Below the pieces are notes generated by a model. It searched no databases and was not told where the DNA came from. It was given only the letters and a program-made list of their open reading frames with translations. This document shows, one piece after another, positions 1 to 7,262 of a DNA stretch of 15,551 nt; the stretch's first letter is position 1; every line of letters starts with the position of its first letter. Origin of the DNA: an uncultured Amylibacter sp. (lineage in GTDB: Bacteria > Pseudomonadota > Alphaproteobacteria > Rhodobacterales > Rhodobacteraceae); contig CALLAV010000039.1 of assembly GCA_938001995.1 (NCBI GenBank), positions 1 to 15,551 of the forward strand, written 5' to 3'. A program made the position numbers and the translations under genes.

Positions 1-555
1 ACGGCCAAAGGGGGAGCGGATGAGGTAGGCAAGCAACAGGAGCGTGGCGGCAAAAAGGATCAGCGCGGTGTAGTAGCGCACGGTTGGATCCGTGAGGTCG
101 AGGCCCCAGAGCTGGCGGGTGGCTTGTTGCAGGGCGAAGCCTTCGTCGCCGCGCGTGTAAGTGCCAAAGTAAAGGATGGTGAGGTAACCCGCTTGCGCGA
201 ACATCAGGGTGACGATCATGAAAGCCACCCCGCTTGTGCGCAGGACGAGGAAGCCGATGATGGTGGAGACCACTGCGGCAGAGATGAGCGCGGCGAGGAA
301 GGCGGGGGCTGGGGTCCAGCCGCCCAAGTGCATGGTCAGGCCAAGGCCATACATGCCCGCCGAGAAAAACAGCGCGTGGCCAAGTGACAGCAGCCCCGTG
401 TAGCCGAACAAGACGTTATAGCCCATGGCGTAGATCGCGAGGATCATGATGCGGGCGAGGTTGCCTGAGTGGTATTCTGGCAGGATGATGAACGCGACGG
501 CGAGGATGGCCAGCAGGCCGAAATGCAGTGCGTTGGATTTCGCAGTGTTCGTCAT
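1..555 (-). CDS. livM: Branched-chain amino acid-type ABC transporter permease, LivM family (partial, C-terminus off left edge)
   Basis: One of two membrane subunits of a Liv-type importer in the inner membrane. 185 residues are visible, starting MTNTAKSNALHFG and still open at base 1. Seen: strongly hydrophobic segments, and the typical LivM N-terminal signature YAMGYNVLFGYTGLLSLGHA at about residues 42-61, followed by LRTSGVAFMIVTLMFAQ. LivM proteins usually have about 300-350 residues, so roughly half is missing. The ATG lies inside the stop codon of livH (ATGA overlap at 552-555), which suggests translational coupling. The ATPase genes livG and livF would be expected beyond the left edge but are not seen. 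Substrate specificity cannot be read from the sequence; this family also imports amides, urea and other small solutes. Confidence 0.93.
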   Translation of the reverse strand, partial: MTNTAKSNALHFGLLAILAVAFIILPEYHSGNLARIMILAIYAMGYNVLFGYTGLLSLGHALFFSAGMYGLGLTMHLGGWTPAPAFLAALISAAVVSTIIGFLVLRTSGVAFMIVTLMFAQAGYLTILYFGTYTRGDEGFALQQATRQLWGLDLTDPTVRYYTALILFAATLLLLAYLIRSPFGR

Positions 556-1478
556 GCCGTGGATTTCCCCATCAACCCAGTTGGGCGAAAGACAAGGACC
601 GTGGCGACCAACAGAGTGGCAAAGATTTTCGCCAGTGTGGGCGTGAAGAACACCGAAATGATGCTGTCAGCCATGCCAATCAGGATCGCGGCGATAATGG
701 TGCCAGGCAGGGAACCGAGGCCGCCGATGATGACGACGATAAAGGCGAGGAGTAGGGGGTCGTGGCCCATGAGGTAATAGGCCTGTTGAATGGGGACGAC
801 GAGGACTGCACCGATAGCCGCAAGGCCGGCGCCAAGGCCGAAGACTACAGAGTAGACGGTTTTCACAGGGATGCCGAAGGCCTGCGCCATGTCACTGTCT
901 TGTTGGGTGGCGCGCATGATCAGCCCTGCTTTGGACCGTGTGATCGCGAGCCAAAGAGTGATGAGGATCGTTGCGGCGGCGGCGATGACGAAGAGTTTGT
1001 AGGAGGTGATGGAGAGGCCCCATGGGTAGTAAAACTCCAGCCCCTTTTCGCCCCACTCAAACCACGGCAGCGGAATGCGGGAGTTGAAGGGCGGTTCCAC
1101 GGGGCGTGGGTCGGGGCCAAAAGTCATCAGCGTGGTTTGTTGCAGGATGTACAGCGTGCCGATGGTGGCCACGATGGTGCGTTCTGGATCGTAGTTGATG
1201 CGGCGTAAGATCAGGCGGTCCACACCTGCTGCGAGCGATCCGACCAATAGGGGCGCAATAATGATCGCTGCTACAAAACCGAGCGCGGGATTGCCGCCAA
1301 GCGCTGTCGCGATGTACCACGCCAACACCGCGCCGACCATGTAGAATTCTCCGTGGGCCACGTTCACCACGCGCATGACGCCAAACACGATAGACAGGCC
1401 CATCGCGGTAAGCGCAAGCACAGCGGCAGTCACGCCACCCTCTAAGATAGCCAGCAAAAGATGAGGGCCAAAATCCAT
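552..1478 (-). CDS. livH: Branched-chain amino acid-type ABC transporter permease, LivH family
   Basis: 308-residue inner-membrane permease, normal length for LivH. Seen: N-terminal hydrophobic segments with the family signature SIVFGVMRVVNVAHGEFYM (about residues 29-47), and the cytoplasmic coupling loop IIGGLGSLPGTIIAA (about 250-264) that docks on the ATPase in this family. It is the second gene of the leftward operon: 83 bases after the substrate-binding protein gene, with a terminator-like hairpin in that gap, and overlapping livM by 4 bases. The ribosome binding site upstream of the ATG at 1478 is weak, with no clear GGAG. This, with the attenuator, fits permease levels lower than those of the binding protein. 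The family call is firm; the substrate is unknown. Confidence 0.94.
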   Translation of the reverse strand: MDFGPHLLLAILEGGVTAAVLALTAMGLSIVFGVMRVVNVAHGEFYMVGAVLAWYIATALGGNPALGFVAAIIIAPLLVGSLAAGVDRLILRRINYDPERTIVATIGTLYILQQTTLMTFGPDPRPVEPPFNSRIPLPWFEWGEKGLEFYYPWGLSITSYKLFVIAAAATILITLWLAITRSKAGLIMRATQQDSDMAQAFGIPVKTVYSVVFGLGAGLAAIGAVLVVPIQQAYYLMGHDPLLLAFIVVIIGGLGSLPGTIIAAILIGMADSIISVFFTPTLAKIFATLLVATVLVFRPTGLMGKSTA

Positions 1479-1504
1479 GTCTTAGCTTTTCGATAGGGGG
1501 TTAG

Positions 1505-1541
1505 AAAAAGGCCCACCCCGCAGGGAGATGACAGGGTGGGC
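1505..1541 (-). terminator. Intrinsic terminator/attenuator between the binding-protein gene and livH
   Basis: Read on the minus strand, the perfect 8-base arms GCCCACCC and GGGTGGGC (plus-strand 1534-1541 and 1511-1518) enclose a 15-base loop. They are followed directly by CTTTTT (1505-1510). The hairpin begins 20 bases after the stop codon of the binding-protein gene and lies upstream of livH in the same direction. It probably acts as a partial terminator that makes binding-protein mRNA more abundant than permease mRNA, a common arrangement in ABC importer operons. Readthrough is inferred, because no separate promoter for livH is evident. Confidence 0.8.
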
Positions 1542-1561
1542 TTGGCAGCATCACCCGCAGA

Positions 1562-2842
1562 TTAGAAGCTCTGCGTGGTGTAATCGACTTCGTCTTCGTA
1601 CATCGTATCCTCGATGGATGTGGTGTGTTCGAGCGCTAGGCGCCCGTCCGTCACCTTGGAAATGTACTGATGTCCAAATGTCTGGTGCGTCTTACCATTG
1701 AAGATTTTCGCACCCTGCGGGTGGTCATCGGACAAGTCCATGTGGGACATGCTTTCCACAGCTTCGATCAGCTTTGAACGATCCGCTGGGCCTTTGTAAT
1801 CGGCCATTTCCATGCCGCGTTTAACGATGTTGAGGGTTTCCCAACAGCCGAACATGTGGGCGTAAGTGGACACGTCTTTGGAATCTGAAACAGAGGCACC
1901 GTTTTCGTCGACACCGACCGCTTTGCGGTAGTTGGCATCAAAATCGTGGTTGGTGTCTTGGGCGTAGCGAGGGTTGCCTTCCCAGAAGTAGGTTCCCTCT
2001 AAGAATTCGAGGCCTGGGGAGGCGATGTCGACCGCTTCAAGGCTGTCGATGAAGCCGAAAATTTCTGGCTTGGACGGGCCAAAGAATTCGCCCATTTCCT
2101 TCACGAACGTCAGAACGGCGGGGCCGACCATGACGTGGTAGATGACTTCGGTTTCGCGTGGGATTTGCGGGAAGTATTTGGTGAAAGAGGTTTCGGTCGG
2201 TGGGATCGCGATTTTCGCAACCACTTCGCCGCCCTGGGCCTCGATCGCGGCAGAAAAGTAATCGCGGTGATCGTGGCCAAAGGCAAAGTCTGGGAAGATC
2301 ATTGTGACCTTCTTGCCAAGGTTGTTCGCCACAAACGGAGCCATCGCTTGCACCTGCGATTTAACATCTGTGATACCTGGCTGCATGGTCCAGCGGTTCA
2401 GCGCGCCAGAGGCAACGTGATGGCCTTCGGAGACCACAAAGTATGGCATTTTCAGCTCACCCGCGCGGGGTGCGGAGCCGTAAACAACGTGGCTGAACAA
2501 CGTGCCGAACGCGATGTCTGAGTTGTGCTGTGTCGCGAATTTTTCAACAACTTCTGCGCCGCGTTTTGGGTCGGTGCCATCGTCTTCGGAGATCACTTCA
2601 ACAGGGCGTCCATTGATGCCGCCCATGTCGTTGATCCGCTTTACGGCTGCTTGTGTCGTGCGATCATACCAGCGGCCATAGGATGCGCCGATGCCCGTGC
2701 GGTGGACTTGGAAGCCGATTTTGATGGGCTCAGAACTTTGTGCTTGGGCATAGCGACCGAGCAATGGCGCGGATGCAAGGGCTGCGGCCCCTGTGCCCAA
2801 AAGTTTGCGGCGCGTTAAAGTTGGCTTGATCAGTTTTGTCAT
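1562..2842 (-). CDS. Liv-type ABC transporter substrate-binding protein, Tat-exported
   Basis: 426-residue periplasmic binding protein of the Peripla_BP_6 (LivK/AmiC/UrtA-like) family. It captures the solute for the LivH/LivM permeases encoded downstream. Seen: a twin-arginine signal peptide with LTRRKLLG at residues 9-16, an Ala-rich hydrophobic stretch, and a probable cleavage after AQA at about residue 34. The mature start IKIGFQVHRTGIGASYGRWY and the later AAVKRINDMGGINGRPVEVI are typical of the family's first lobe. The start is well set: GGAGG lies 5 bases before the ATG. It is the first gene of the leftward operon and diverges from a second LivM-like gene across a candidate operator. 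The ligand is unknown. Branched-chain amino acids are only the family's default label; amides, urea or aromatic compounds are possible. Confidence 0.92.
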   Translation of the reverse strand: MTKLIKPTLTRRKLLGTGAAALASAPLLGRYAQAQSSEPIKIGFQVHRTGIGASYGRWYDRTTQAAVKRINDMGGINGRPVEVISEDDGTDPKRGAEVVEKFATQHNSDIAFGTLFSHVVYGSAPRAGELKMPYFVVSEGHHVASGALNRWTMQPGITDVKSQVQAMAPFVANNLGKKVTMIFPDFAFGHDHRDYFSAAIEAQGGEVVAKIAIPPTETSFTKYFPQIPRETEVIYHVMVGPAVLTFVKEMGEFFGPSKPEIFGFIDSLEAVDIASPGLEFLEGTYFWEGNPRYAQDTNHDFDANYRKAVGVDENGASVSDSKDVSTYAHMFGCWETLNIVKRGMEMADYKGPADRSKLIEAVESMSHMDLSDDHPQGAKIFNGKTHQTFGHQYISKVTDGRLALEHTTSIEDTMYEDEVDYTTQSF

Positions 2843-2889
2843 TGTGACCTCCGAGTCGGGCTGTTGGTTCGTTTTCTTTTTTCAGAAGT

Positions 2890-2918
2890 TTGTATGTATA
2901 CTAACAATTTGTCTACAT
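2890..2918. promoter_or_regulatory. Candidate GntR-family operator in divergent promoter region
   Basis: The interrupted palindrome TTGTATGTATACTAACAA (2890-2907) has matching outer arms TTGT/ACAA and a perfect GTATAC core (14 of 18 positions symmetric). A second partial copy, TTGTCTACA (2909-2917), follows 15 bases centre to centre. TGT-NN-ACA cores of this kind are typical of GntR-family (FCD or HutC type) operators. The site lies about 50 bases upstream of the leftward binding-protein gene and about 120 bases upstream of the rightward permease gene, so one regulator could control both. No regulator gene adjoins it; the only GntR gene in the window is at 13844-14536. Clear -35/-10 elements could not be assigned with confidence. 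Confidence 0.5.
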
Positions 2919-3024
2919 TTTTTTCGAGGCTGTTTTCTGCGCCTATAAAATGGGGTCGTAGCGTCAGAGTGGCATACCGTCCCTTCGCGGTTTAGCCTTT
3001 GCGTTCAAGCAGGAGCAACAGCGA

Positions 3025-4266
3025 ATGACCCAAAGCCAAAAAACCACGCGCAGTGTGCTGCTGCCTTGGTTCTTGGCTGTTGTGCTGGTATTGGTCTTGC
3101 CGCTGGTTTTTAACGCCAATTCTTCGATTATTATTCTTACGCAAATGGCGATCACGATAGTTTTTGCGCTGTCTTATAACATGGTGCTGGGGCAGGCGGG
3201 CATGCTGAGTTTTGGGCATGCGGTCTATATGGGTGTCGGCGGATTTGCAGCGGTACACGTGATGAACGGTGCGCTTGGCGGAGCTGTTCCATTGCTGGTG
3301 TTGCCGCTATTTGGGGGCCTGTTTTCAATGGGCATTGCCACAGTGATTGGTGGGTTTTCGACGCGGCGAGGGGGGACATCATTTGCCATGATCTCGCTTG
3401 GGGTGGTCGAATTGATTGCGTCCTTTGCAATCATCGTCGTCGCGTTTTTCCGTGGTGGTGGGATGCTGTGGGATCGCACCGATGGGCCCAAAGTCTTCGG
3501 GATCGAATTCGCCCAACACAATGAAGTATATTACCTTGTGGCAGGTTGGATGATCCTGTGTACGGCCGCCATGTACCTGTTCACACGTACGCCCATTGGA
3601 CGCTTGGCGAATGCAGTGCGTGACAATCCTGAACGGGCTGAATTTATCGGTTATTCTGCGCGCTGGGTGCGGTTTTATTCCTTTTGCGCCGCTGGCTTTT
3701 TCGCAGGTGTTGCAGGGGCGCTGTCTGCCATCACCTTTGAAATTGCCAGCGTCGAAAACTTGACGGTTCAGGCGTCTGGCACAATCCTACTAGTGGCGTT
3801 TTTGGGCGGGGTCGGTGTGTTTTACGGCCCGATCCTTGGGGCCATTGTGTTCACGTTGTTGCAGTCGGTCCTGAGCCAACACACCGAATTGTGGGAGCTG
3901 TATGTCGGGGTGTTGTTCTTGGCGACCGTCATGTACTTCCCGAGCGGTTTGGCGGGTGTTCTTACGCTGCACACGGTTCCGATTCACCTTGGCAAAGCGG
4001 GGATGTTGGTCGGTCCGTATTTACGTGTTCTGGTCCCAGCATTTGTCGGACTCCTTGGATGTGTTGGGTTCCTTGAAATACTGCACCATACGCGCAAAGC
4101 GGTTGTGGGGGGCGGTGAAATGGGTCTGTTTGGGCTGCGGGTGAACACTGATGCGATGTTGCCTTGGATCGTTGCAGTAGCGATGGCGGTCGTTGGGATT
4201 TGGATTGCCAAACGGCAGGTTCCTGCGCTGTTAAACGCGTGGCATCGCGCCACCGTGGTCGATTAA
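3025..4266 (+). CDS. LivM-family ABC transporter permease with C-terminal membrane extension
   Basis: 413-residue polytopic permease. Residues 1 to about 312 form a standard LivM: IVFALSYNMVLGQAGMLSFG (about 45-64), NAVRDNPERAEFIGYSA (about 196-212) and the coupling loop LGGVGVFYGPILGA (about 260-273). After the usual end near FPSGLAGV, about 100 residues continue with two further hydrophobic segments (about 334-351 and 378-395) and a charged tail. AGGAG stands 9 bases before the ATG. The gene diverges from the binding-protein/livH/livM operon and has no LivH, ATPase or binding protein on its own strand in the window. It may be an alternative permease that uses the neighbouring components. 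Its stop shares TTAA with the convergent membrane-protein gene. The family call is firm; the partner and substrate are inferred. Confidence 0.88.
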   Translation: MTQSQKTTRSVLLPWFLAVVLVLVLPLVFNANSSIIILTQMAITIVFALSYNMVLGQAGMLSFGHAVYMGVGGFAAVHVMNGALGGAVPLLVLPLFGGLFSMGIATVIGGFSTRRGGTSFAMISLGVVELIASFAIIVVAFFRGGGMLWDRTDGPKVFGIEFAQHNEVYYLVAGWMILCTAAMYLFTRTPIGRLANAVRDNPERAEFIGYSARWVRFYSFCAAGFFAGVAGALSAITFEIASVENLTVQASGTILLVAFLGGVGVFYGPILGAIVFTLLQSVLSQHTELWELYVGVLFLATVMYFPSGLAGVLTLHTVPIHLGKAGMLVGPYLRVLVPAFVGLLGCVGFLEILHHTRKAVVGGGEMGLFGLRVNTDAMLPWIVAVAMAVVGIWIAKRQVPALLNAWHRATVVD

Positions 4267-5621
4267 GCGCCCTTTGGCGTGGCCAGCAGCCATAAACCCA
4301 GAATCGTATACCCGATCATAAAGACCGACAGTGGAATTTGGCTGATTAAAATACCGCGCCGCGTTGGAAAAAAATCAGCGGCCACACGGTGCGATAAAAG
4401 GATAGCAAGGATATGCCCAATCACAATTGCACCCGCTTGAGTGAGGAAAATGAACCGCTGCGTGGCGAGCGTGTTGAAGAACCCTGTGGTGACGTAGAAC
4501 TGCCCAAGACCTAAGTAATCCGCCCCTGTTTGCCAAGGATCGCTCAGCGCTTTGAGCGTGTATTGGCTATCGACCAGTAGGCTCGGCAAGAAATGGGCAA
4601 AGTGGTAAACGAAGGCGATTGGCAGGATCGTCAGCGCTTGGCGCCGAAACAATTCGGAAGCATGTTCAGTTGGGCTGGTGATCCGAACGCAGGCGTAAAA
4701 CAGGGCGATCAGGATCACGTTCGTGCTGATCAAACCGATCACGGTTTGCGGGATAATTGCGGAGCGTCCAGGAAACTCCAACGGGTTAATCCCAAGCTGC
4801 GCGAGCCAGAAAAACGTCTCATTGAACCCATCAAATGTGCCTGTCCCCAGCAATGTCAGCGAGAATAGCGCGAGGGTCAAAGGGGGTGTGGCAGCAGCGG
4901 TGATGCGCCAGCACGGAAAGCCGATGCGATACTTGTTGTCGCGCGCAAAGGGTGAAATTTTGGCTAGGAGGATGAGGAAAACGGTGAAAAATTCCCCGCG
5001 TGTCAACCACTCGCGCCCGAAAATCACCATCATGATAAAGGTGAAAATCCAATACAGGCTGCCAAGAATAGCAAGCTGGATCGGATCCGTCGCGGCTGGG
5101 TTTGCGATGCCATAGGCGTTAAACGCAAACAGCAGTAAAATGGCGGGCCAATAGCCGATAAAGTTGGGCATTTTCGCGGGCGGGTCTGCCTGTCCCATTA
5201 ACACATCGTATAGCCCTGACCACGGGTTCACCCAGGCCCACATCATTCCAAATTTGCCGCAGATGATGACAAAAGCGATCCAAAACACAGTCCATGTGGT
5301 CAGCGACATTAGATTGGCCAGTGGATCGCTTGGACCGAACAAACCGATCCAGATCAACACGGCGAAGATCGCAGTGGCAACAAGGCTCGGCACGGTTGTG
5401 TGTGGCTTGCGTGCAGACGTGATTTCGAACGGTGTGAACAATCGAGTTAACTGCCTGTGGTTCAAGACTGTAGCCAGTACAATCGTGACACCAATCGTGA
5501 TCCCCCCAGCCGTGATGTAAAACCCAGTTGGCAACAATAAGATCAACCCTTGCGATCCTGCATGTGCCAGCGCGAGGCCAGGCAGGATCAAAAGAGCAAG
5601 GGTAAAAGCGGCGCGTTTCAT
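4263..5621 (-). CDS. Polytopic membrane protein, possibly of the family annotated as fenitrothion hydrolase-like
   Basis: 452-residue membrane protein starting MKRAAFTLALLILPGLALAH, which looks like a signal peptide cleaved at ALA-HAG, followed by about 10-11 hydrophobic segments. Polar motifs stand out: IGLFGPSDPLANLMS, MMWAWVNPWSGLYDVLMG, and near the C-terminus YHFAHFLPSLLVDSQ followed by a SDPW motif. From memory, these resemble proteins labelled 'fenitrothion hydrolase' in databases. That label comes from one organophosphate degrader and probably does not describe the natural role. The frame extends upstream to a TTG at 5681, but the ATG at 5621 is preferred because the signal peptide starts there; neither start has a good ribosome binding site. 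It converges with the LivM-like gene, with stops overlapping by 3 bases. The function is not known. Confidence 0.75.
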   Translation of the reverse strand: MKRAAFTLALLILPGLALAHAGSQGLILLLPTGFYITAGGITIGVTIVLATVLNHRQLTRLFTPFEITSARKPHTTVPSLVATAIFAVLIWIGLFGPSDPLANLMSLTTWTVFWIAFVIICGKFGMMWAWVNPWSGLYDVLMGQADPPAKMPNFIGYWPAILLLFAFNAYGIANPAATDPIQLAILGSLYWIFTFIMMVIFGREWLTRGEFFTVFLILLAKISPFARDNKYRIGFPCWRITAAATPPLTLALFSLTLLGTGTFDGFNETFFWLAQLGINPLEFPGRSAIIPQTVIGLISTNVILIALFYACVRITSPTEHASELFRRQALTILPIAFVYHFAHFLPSLLVDSQYTLKALSDPWQTGADYLGLGQFYVTTGFFNTLATQRFIFLTQAGAIVIGHILAILLSHRVAADFFPTRRGILISQIPLSVFMIGYTILGLWLLATPKGA

Positions 5622-5931
5622 AAGCGAAAGGTTGAGGGAATTGACACAGCTTTGAAAGCGGAAAACTTGACCGCGTTTCAATTTTCTAGGGAGATGCCTG
5701 ATTAACTCGCTGTAATAGAAGGGAATTTAAGACACTGCATGTATGAAGCGTCTTGCAAGACGCGTCTTGTATGAAGCTTCTAATAAAGCGTCTTAAATGC
5801 AGTGTCTTATTGGGCGAATGTACCGCCGTGTTTAGGGCCTGCTATACGATTGAGGACTCATCTCTTCACAACGCTTGTTTTGGCCAACATCTATGGTACG
5901 GATTTCTTATATTAATCGAAAAGGATGTGTC
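5622..5931. other. Gene-free stretch of 310 bases between divergent genes
   Basis: No convincing coding region is seen here. Reading frames crossing it lack ribosome binding sites and family features. It must contain the promoters of the leftward membrane-protein gene (start 5621) and the rightward oxidoreductase gene (start 5932). Its centre is occupied by the palindromic element at 5728-5809. The right part (5820-5931) is AT-rich near 5907-5916 (TTATATTAAT), a possible -10 region, but no matching -35 was found. Confidence 0.6.
5728..5809. repeat. Palindromic element with 13-base terminal inverted repeats (MITE-like or operator array)
   Basis: The 82-base element is bounded by perfect 13-base inverted repeats, TAAGACACTGCAT (5728-5740) and ATGCAGTGTCTTA (5797-5809). 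Inside are two overlapping perfect palindromes: GCGTCTTGCAAGACGC (5748-5763) and AAGACGCGTCTT (5757-5768). A further GCGTCTT lies at 5788-5794, and GTATGAAGC occurs as a direct repeat at 5741-5749 and 5769-5777. The heptamer GCGTCTT or its complement thus occurs four times, with the variant GTGTCTT in the terminal arms. It contains no coding capacity. It could be a small non-autonomous transposable element (the ends fit a TA target, though TA is itself symmetric), a REP-like element, or a cluster of regulator sites for the flanking genes. Confidence 0.75.
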
Positions 5932-7158
5932 ATGGCGCAGGGCCTCTACCCCAAAACCGCAAAACACTCTGCCTATGACGTGGTGATTGTCGGAGGGGCG
6001 ATGTATGGCGCATCTGTGTCGTGGTGGTTAACGGATTGTGCGGGCTTTGACGGACGGATTTTGGTCGTTGAACGGGACAGCACTTATGAGTTTACGTCCA
6101 CAGCACACACGAACAGTTGTATCCGCCAGCAATTCAGCCGCCCCATCAACATCAAACTGTCCCAATTCGGTGCAGAATTTATCAAAAACTTCCGAAGCTT
6201 TATGGGGGATGATGAGCGTGTTCCTGACATTACGCTGCAAAGCTATGGTTACATGTACATGGCGGATAATGAGAGCTTTGCCGCGACCCTGAAAGAAGCG
6301 CAGGCAATTCAACAAGCCGAAGGGGCAGGGACCCAGTTCCTTTCGCGCGATCAAATCGGCGAAGCCTATCCGTTCTATATGCTGGATGATATTGTCGGGG
6401 CGAACCACAATACGGTCGACGAAGGCTATTTCGACGGCGGGACAATCTTTGATTGGTGGAAACGTTCGGGGCGCGAGCGGGGTGTGGAATACATCGAAAA
6501 CGAAGTCGTTGCGATGACGAAAAATGCGGCTGGCACAGCTGTGGAAAGCGTGACGCTAAAAACCGGAGAGGTAATTTCCTGTGGCACGGTTGTGAATGCG
6601 TCCGGGCCAAGGGCTGCACGCACTGCAGCGATGGTTGGCATATCCATGCCTGTGGAGCCGCGCAAACGCTACACCTATATCTTTGATGCCGAGCATCCGC
6701 TTGATCGGGATTTGCCGCTGACGATTGACCCGTGCGGGGTCCATATGCGCACCGACGGGGCGTATTATTTGGCGGGTGGCGCAGCGGATGAACACAGCGA
6801 AGAGGCTGCGGACTACGACGACTTTGAACAGGATCATTCCCTGTGGGAGTCTAAATTCTGGCCAGCCATCGCAAATCGCATTCCTCAGTTTGAGGCGATC
6901 AAATTGGTGAATTCATGGGCGGGGCACTATGCCTTTAACCTGTTGGATCAAAACGCAATTGTCGGGCGACACACAAAGATTGACAACTTTATCTTTGTAA
7001 ATGGTTTTTCGGGGCACGGGTTCCAACAATCCCCTGCCATCGGGCGCGGTACGGCAGAATTGATTGCTTACGGTGAATATCGCAGCCTTGATTTGTCCCC
7101 GTTCGAATACAGGCGGATCGAAGACAACGCTGCTTTTACCGAAAAAGCGGTCATCTAG
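5932..7158 (+). CDS. FAD-dependent oxidoreductase, DAO family (glycine/D-amino acid or sarcosine oxidase-like)
   Basis: 408-residue flavoprotein predicted to oxidise an amine or amino acid with FAD. Seen: an N-terminal Rossmann motif, VVIVGGAMYGASV, at about residues 17-29 (the second Gly of GxGxxG is Ala here), then ILVVERDSTYEFTSTA, where the acidic residue would bind the FAD ribose. At the C-terminus, VNGFSGHGFQQSPAIGRGTAE is the family's second FAD-contacting motif. The length is normal for single-subunit DAO proteins. The frame runs upstream to a TTG at 5875, but the ATG at 5932 has AAGGA 6 bases before it and puts the Rossmann fold at the usual distance. A stem-loop and a GAPDH gene follow in the same direction. 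The substrate is not determined. Confidence 0.88.
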   Translation: MAQGLYPKTAKHSAYDVVIVGGAMYGASVSWWLTDCAGFDGRILVVERDSTYEFTSTAHTNSCIRQQFSRPINIKLSQFGAEFIKNFRSFMGDDERVPDITLQSYGYMYMADNESFAATLKEAQAIQQAEGAGTQFLSRDQIGEAYPFYMLDDIVGANHNTVDEGYFDGGTIFDWWKRSGRERGVEYIENEVVAMTKNAAGTAVESVTLKTGEVISCGTVVNASGPRAARTAAMVGISMPVEPRKRYTYIFDAEHPLDRDLPLTIDPCGVHMRTDGAYYLAGGAADEHSEEAADYDDFEQDHSLWESKFWPAIANRIPQFEAIKLVNSWAGHYAFNLLDQNAIVGRHTKIDNFIFVNGFSGHGFQQSPAIGRGTAELIAYGEYRSLDLSPFEYRRIEDNAAFTEKAVI

Positions 7159-7160
7159 TC

Positions 7161-7187
7161 TCGGCTTTGCGGGCTTTACAAAGCCGA
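7161..7187 (+). other. Stem-loop after the oxidoreductase gene
   Basis: Perfect 9-base arms TCGGCTTTG (7161-7169) and CAAAGCCGA (7179-7187) enclose a 9-base loop, starting 2 bases after the stop codon. No T-run follows, so it is not a standard intrinsic terminator; it may protect the 3' end of the mRNA or cause partial termination. The loop contains GGCTTT, which could pair with the same right arm instead, so two alternative hairpins are possible. Confidence 0.55.
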
Positions 7188-7262
7188 TAGATCGTGGCCC
7201 TGTCTAAACAGCGCAGTGGGCGCGAATATTCCTAAAGGTTTAAAGACAAGTTGGAGGCGGAG

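Noticed and set aside
762..1208. 148-codon open frame opposite livH
   Set aside because: It lies wholly within a clear LivH gene on the other strand, has a charge-rich composition typical of antisense frames, and matches no family I recognise.
2135..2521. 128-codon open frame opposite the substrate-binding protein gene
   Set aside because: Shadow of a well-supported gene on the other strand, with no ribosome binding site or recognisable domain.
2944..2949. TATAAA as -10 box for the rightward LivM-like gene
   Set aside because: No acceptable -35 hexamer lies 16-18 bases upstream, so it is not listed as a promoter.
5622..5681. Extension of the membrane-protein gene upstream to a TTG at 5681
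   Set aside because: It would put 20 extra polar residues before a well-formed signal peptide, and no ribosome binding site precedes the TTG.
5728..5809. Integron attC-like site
   Set aside because: The conserved core sites (RYYYAAC/GTTRRRY) are absent and no integrase or cassette structure is nearby.
5875..5931. Earlier TTG start for the FAD oxidoreductase at 5875
   Set aside because: The ATG at 5932 has a good AAGGA site and gives the usual distance to the Rossmann motif.
5753..5986. Small open frame of 77 codons across the palindromic element
   Set aside because: Its first part is translated palindrome sequence, it has no ribosome binding site, and it runs into the oxidoreductase gene in another frame.
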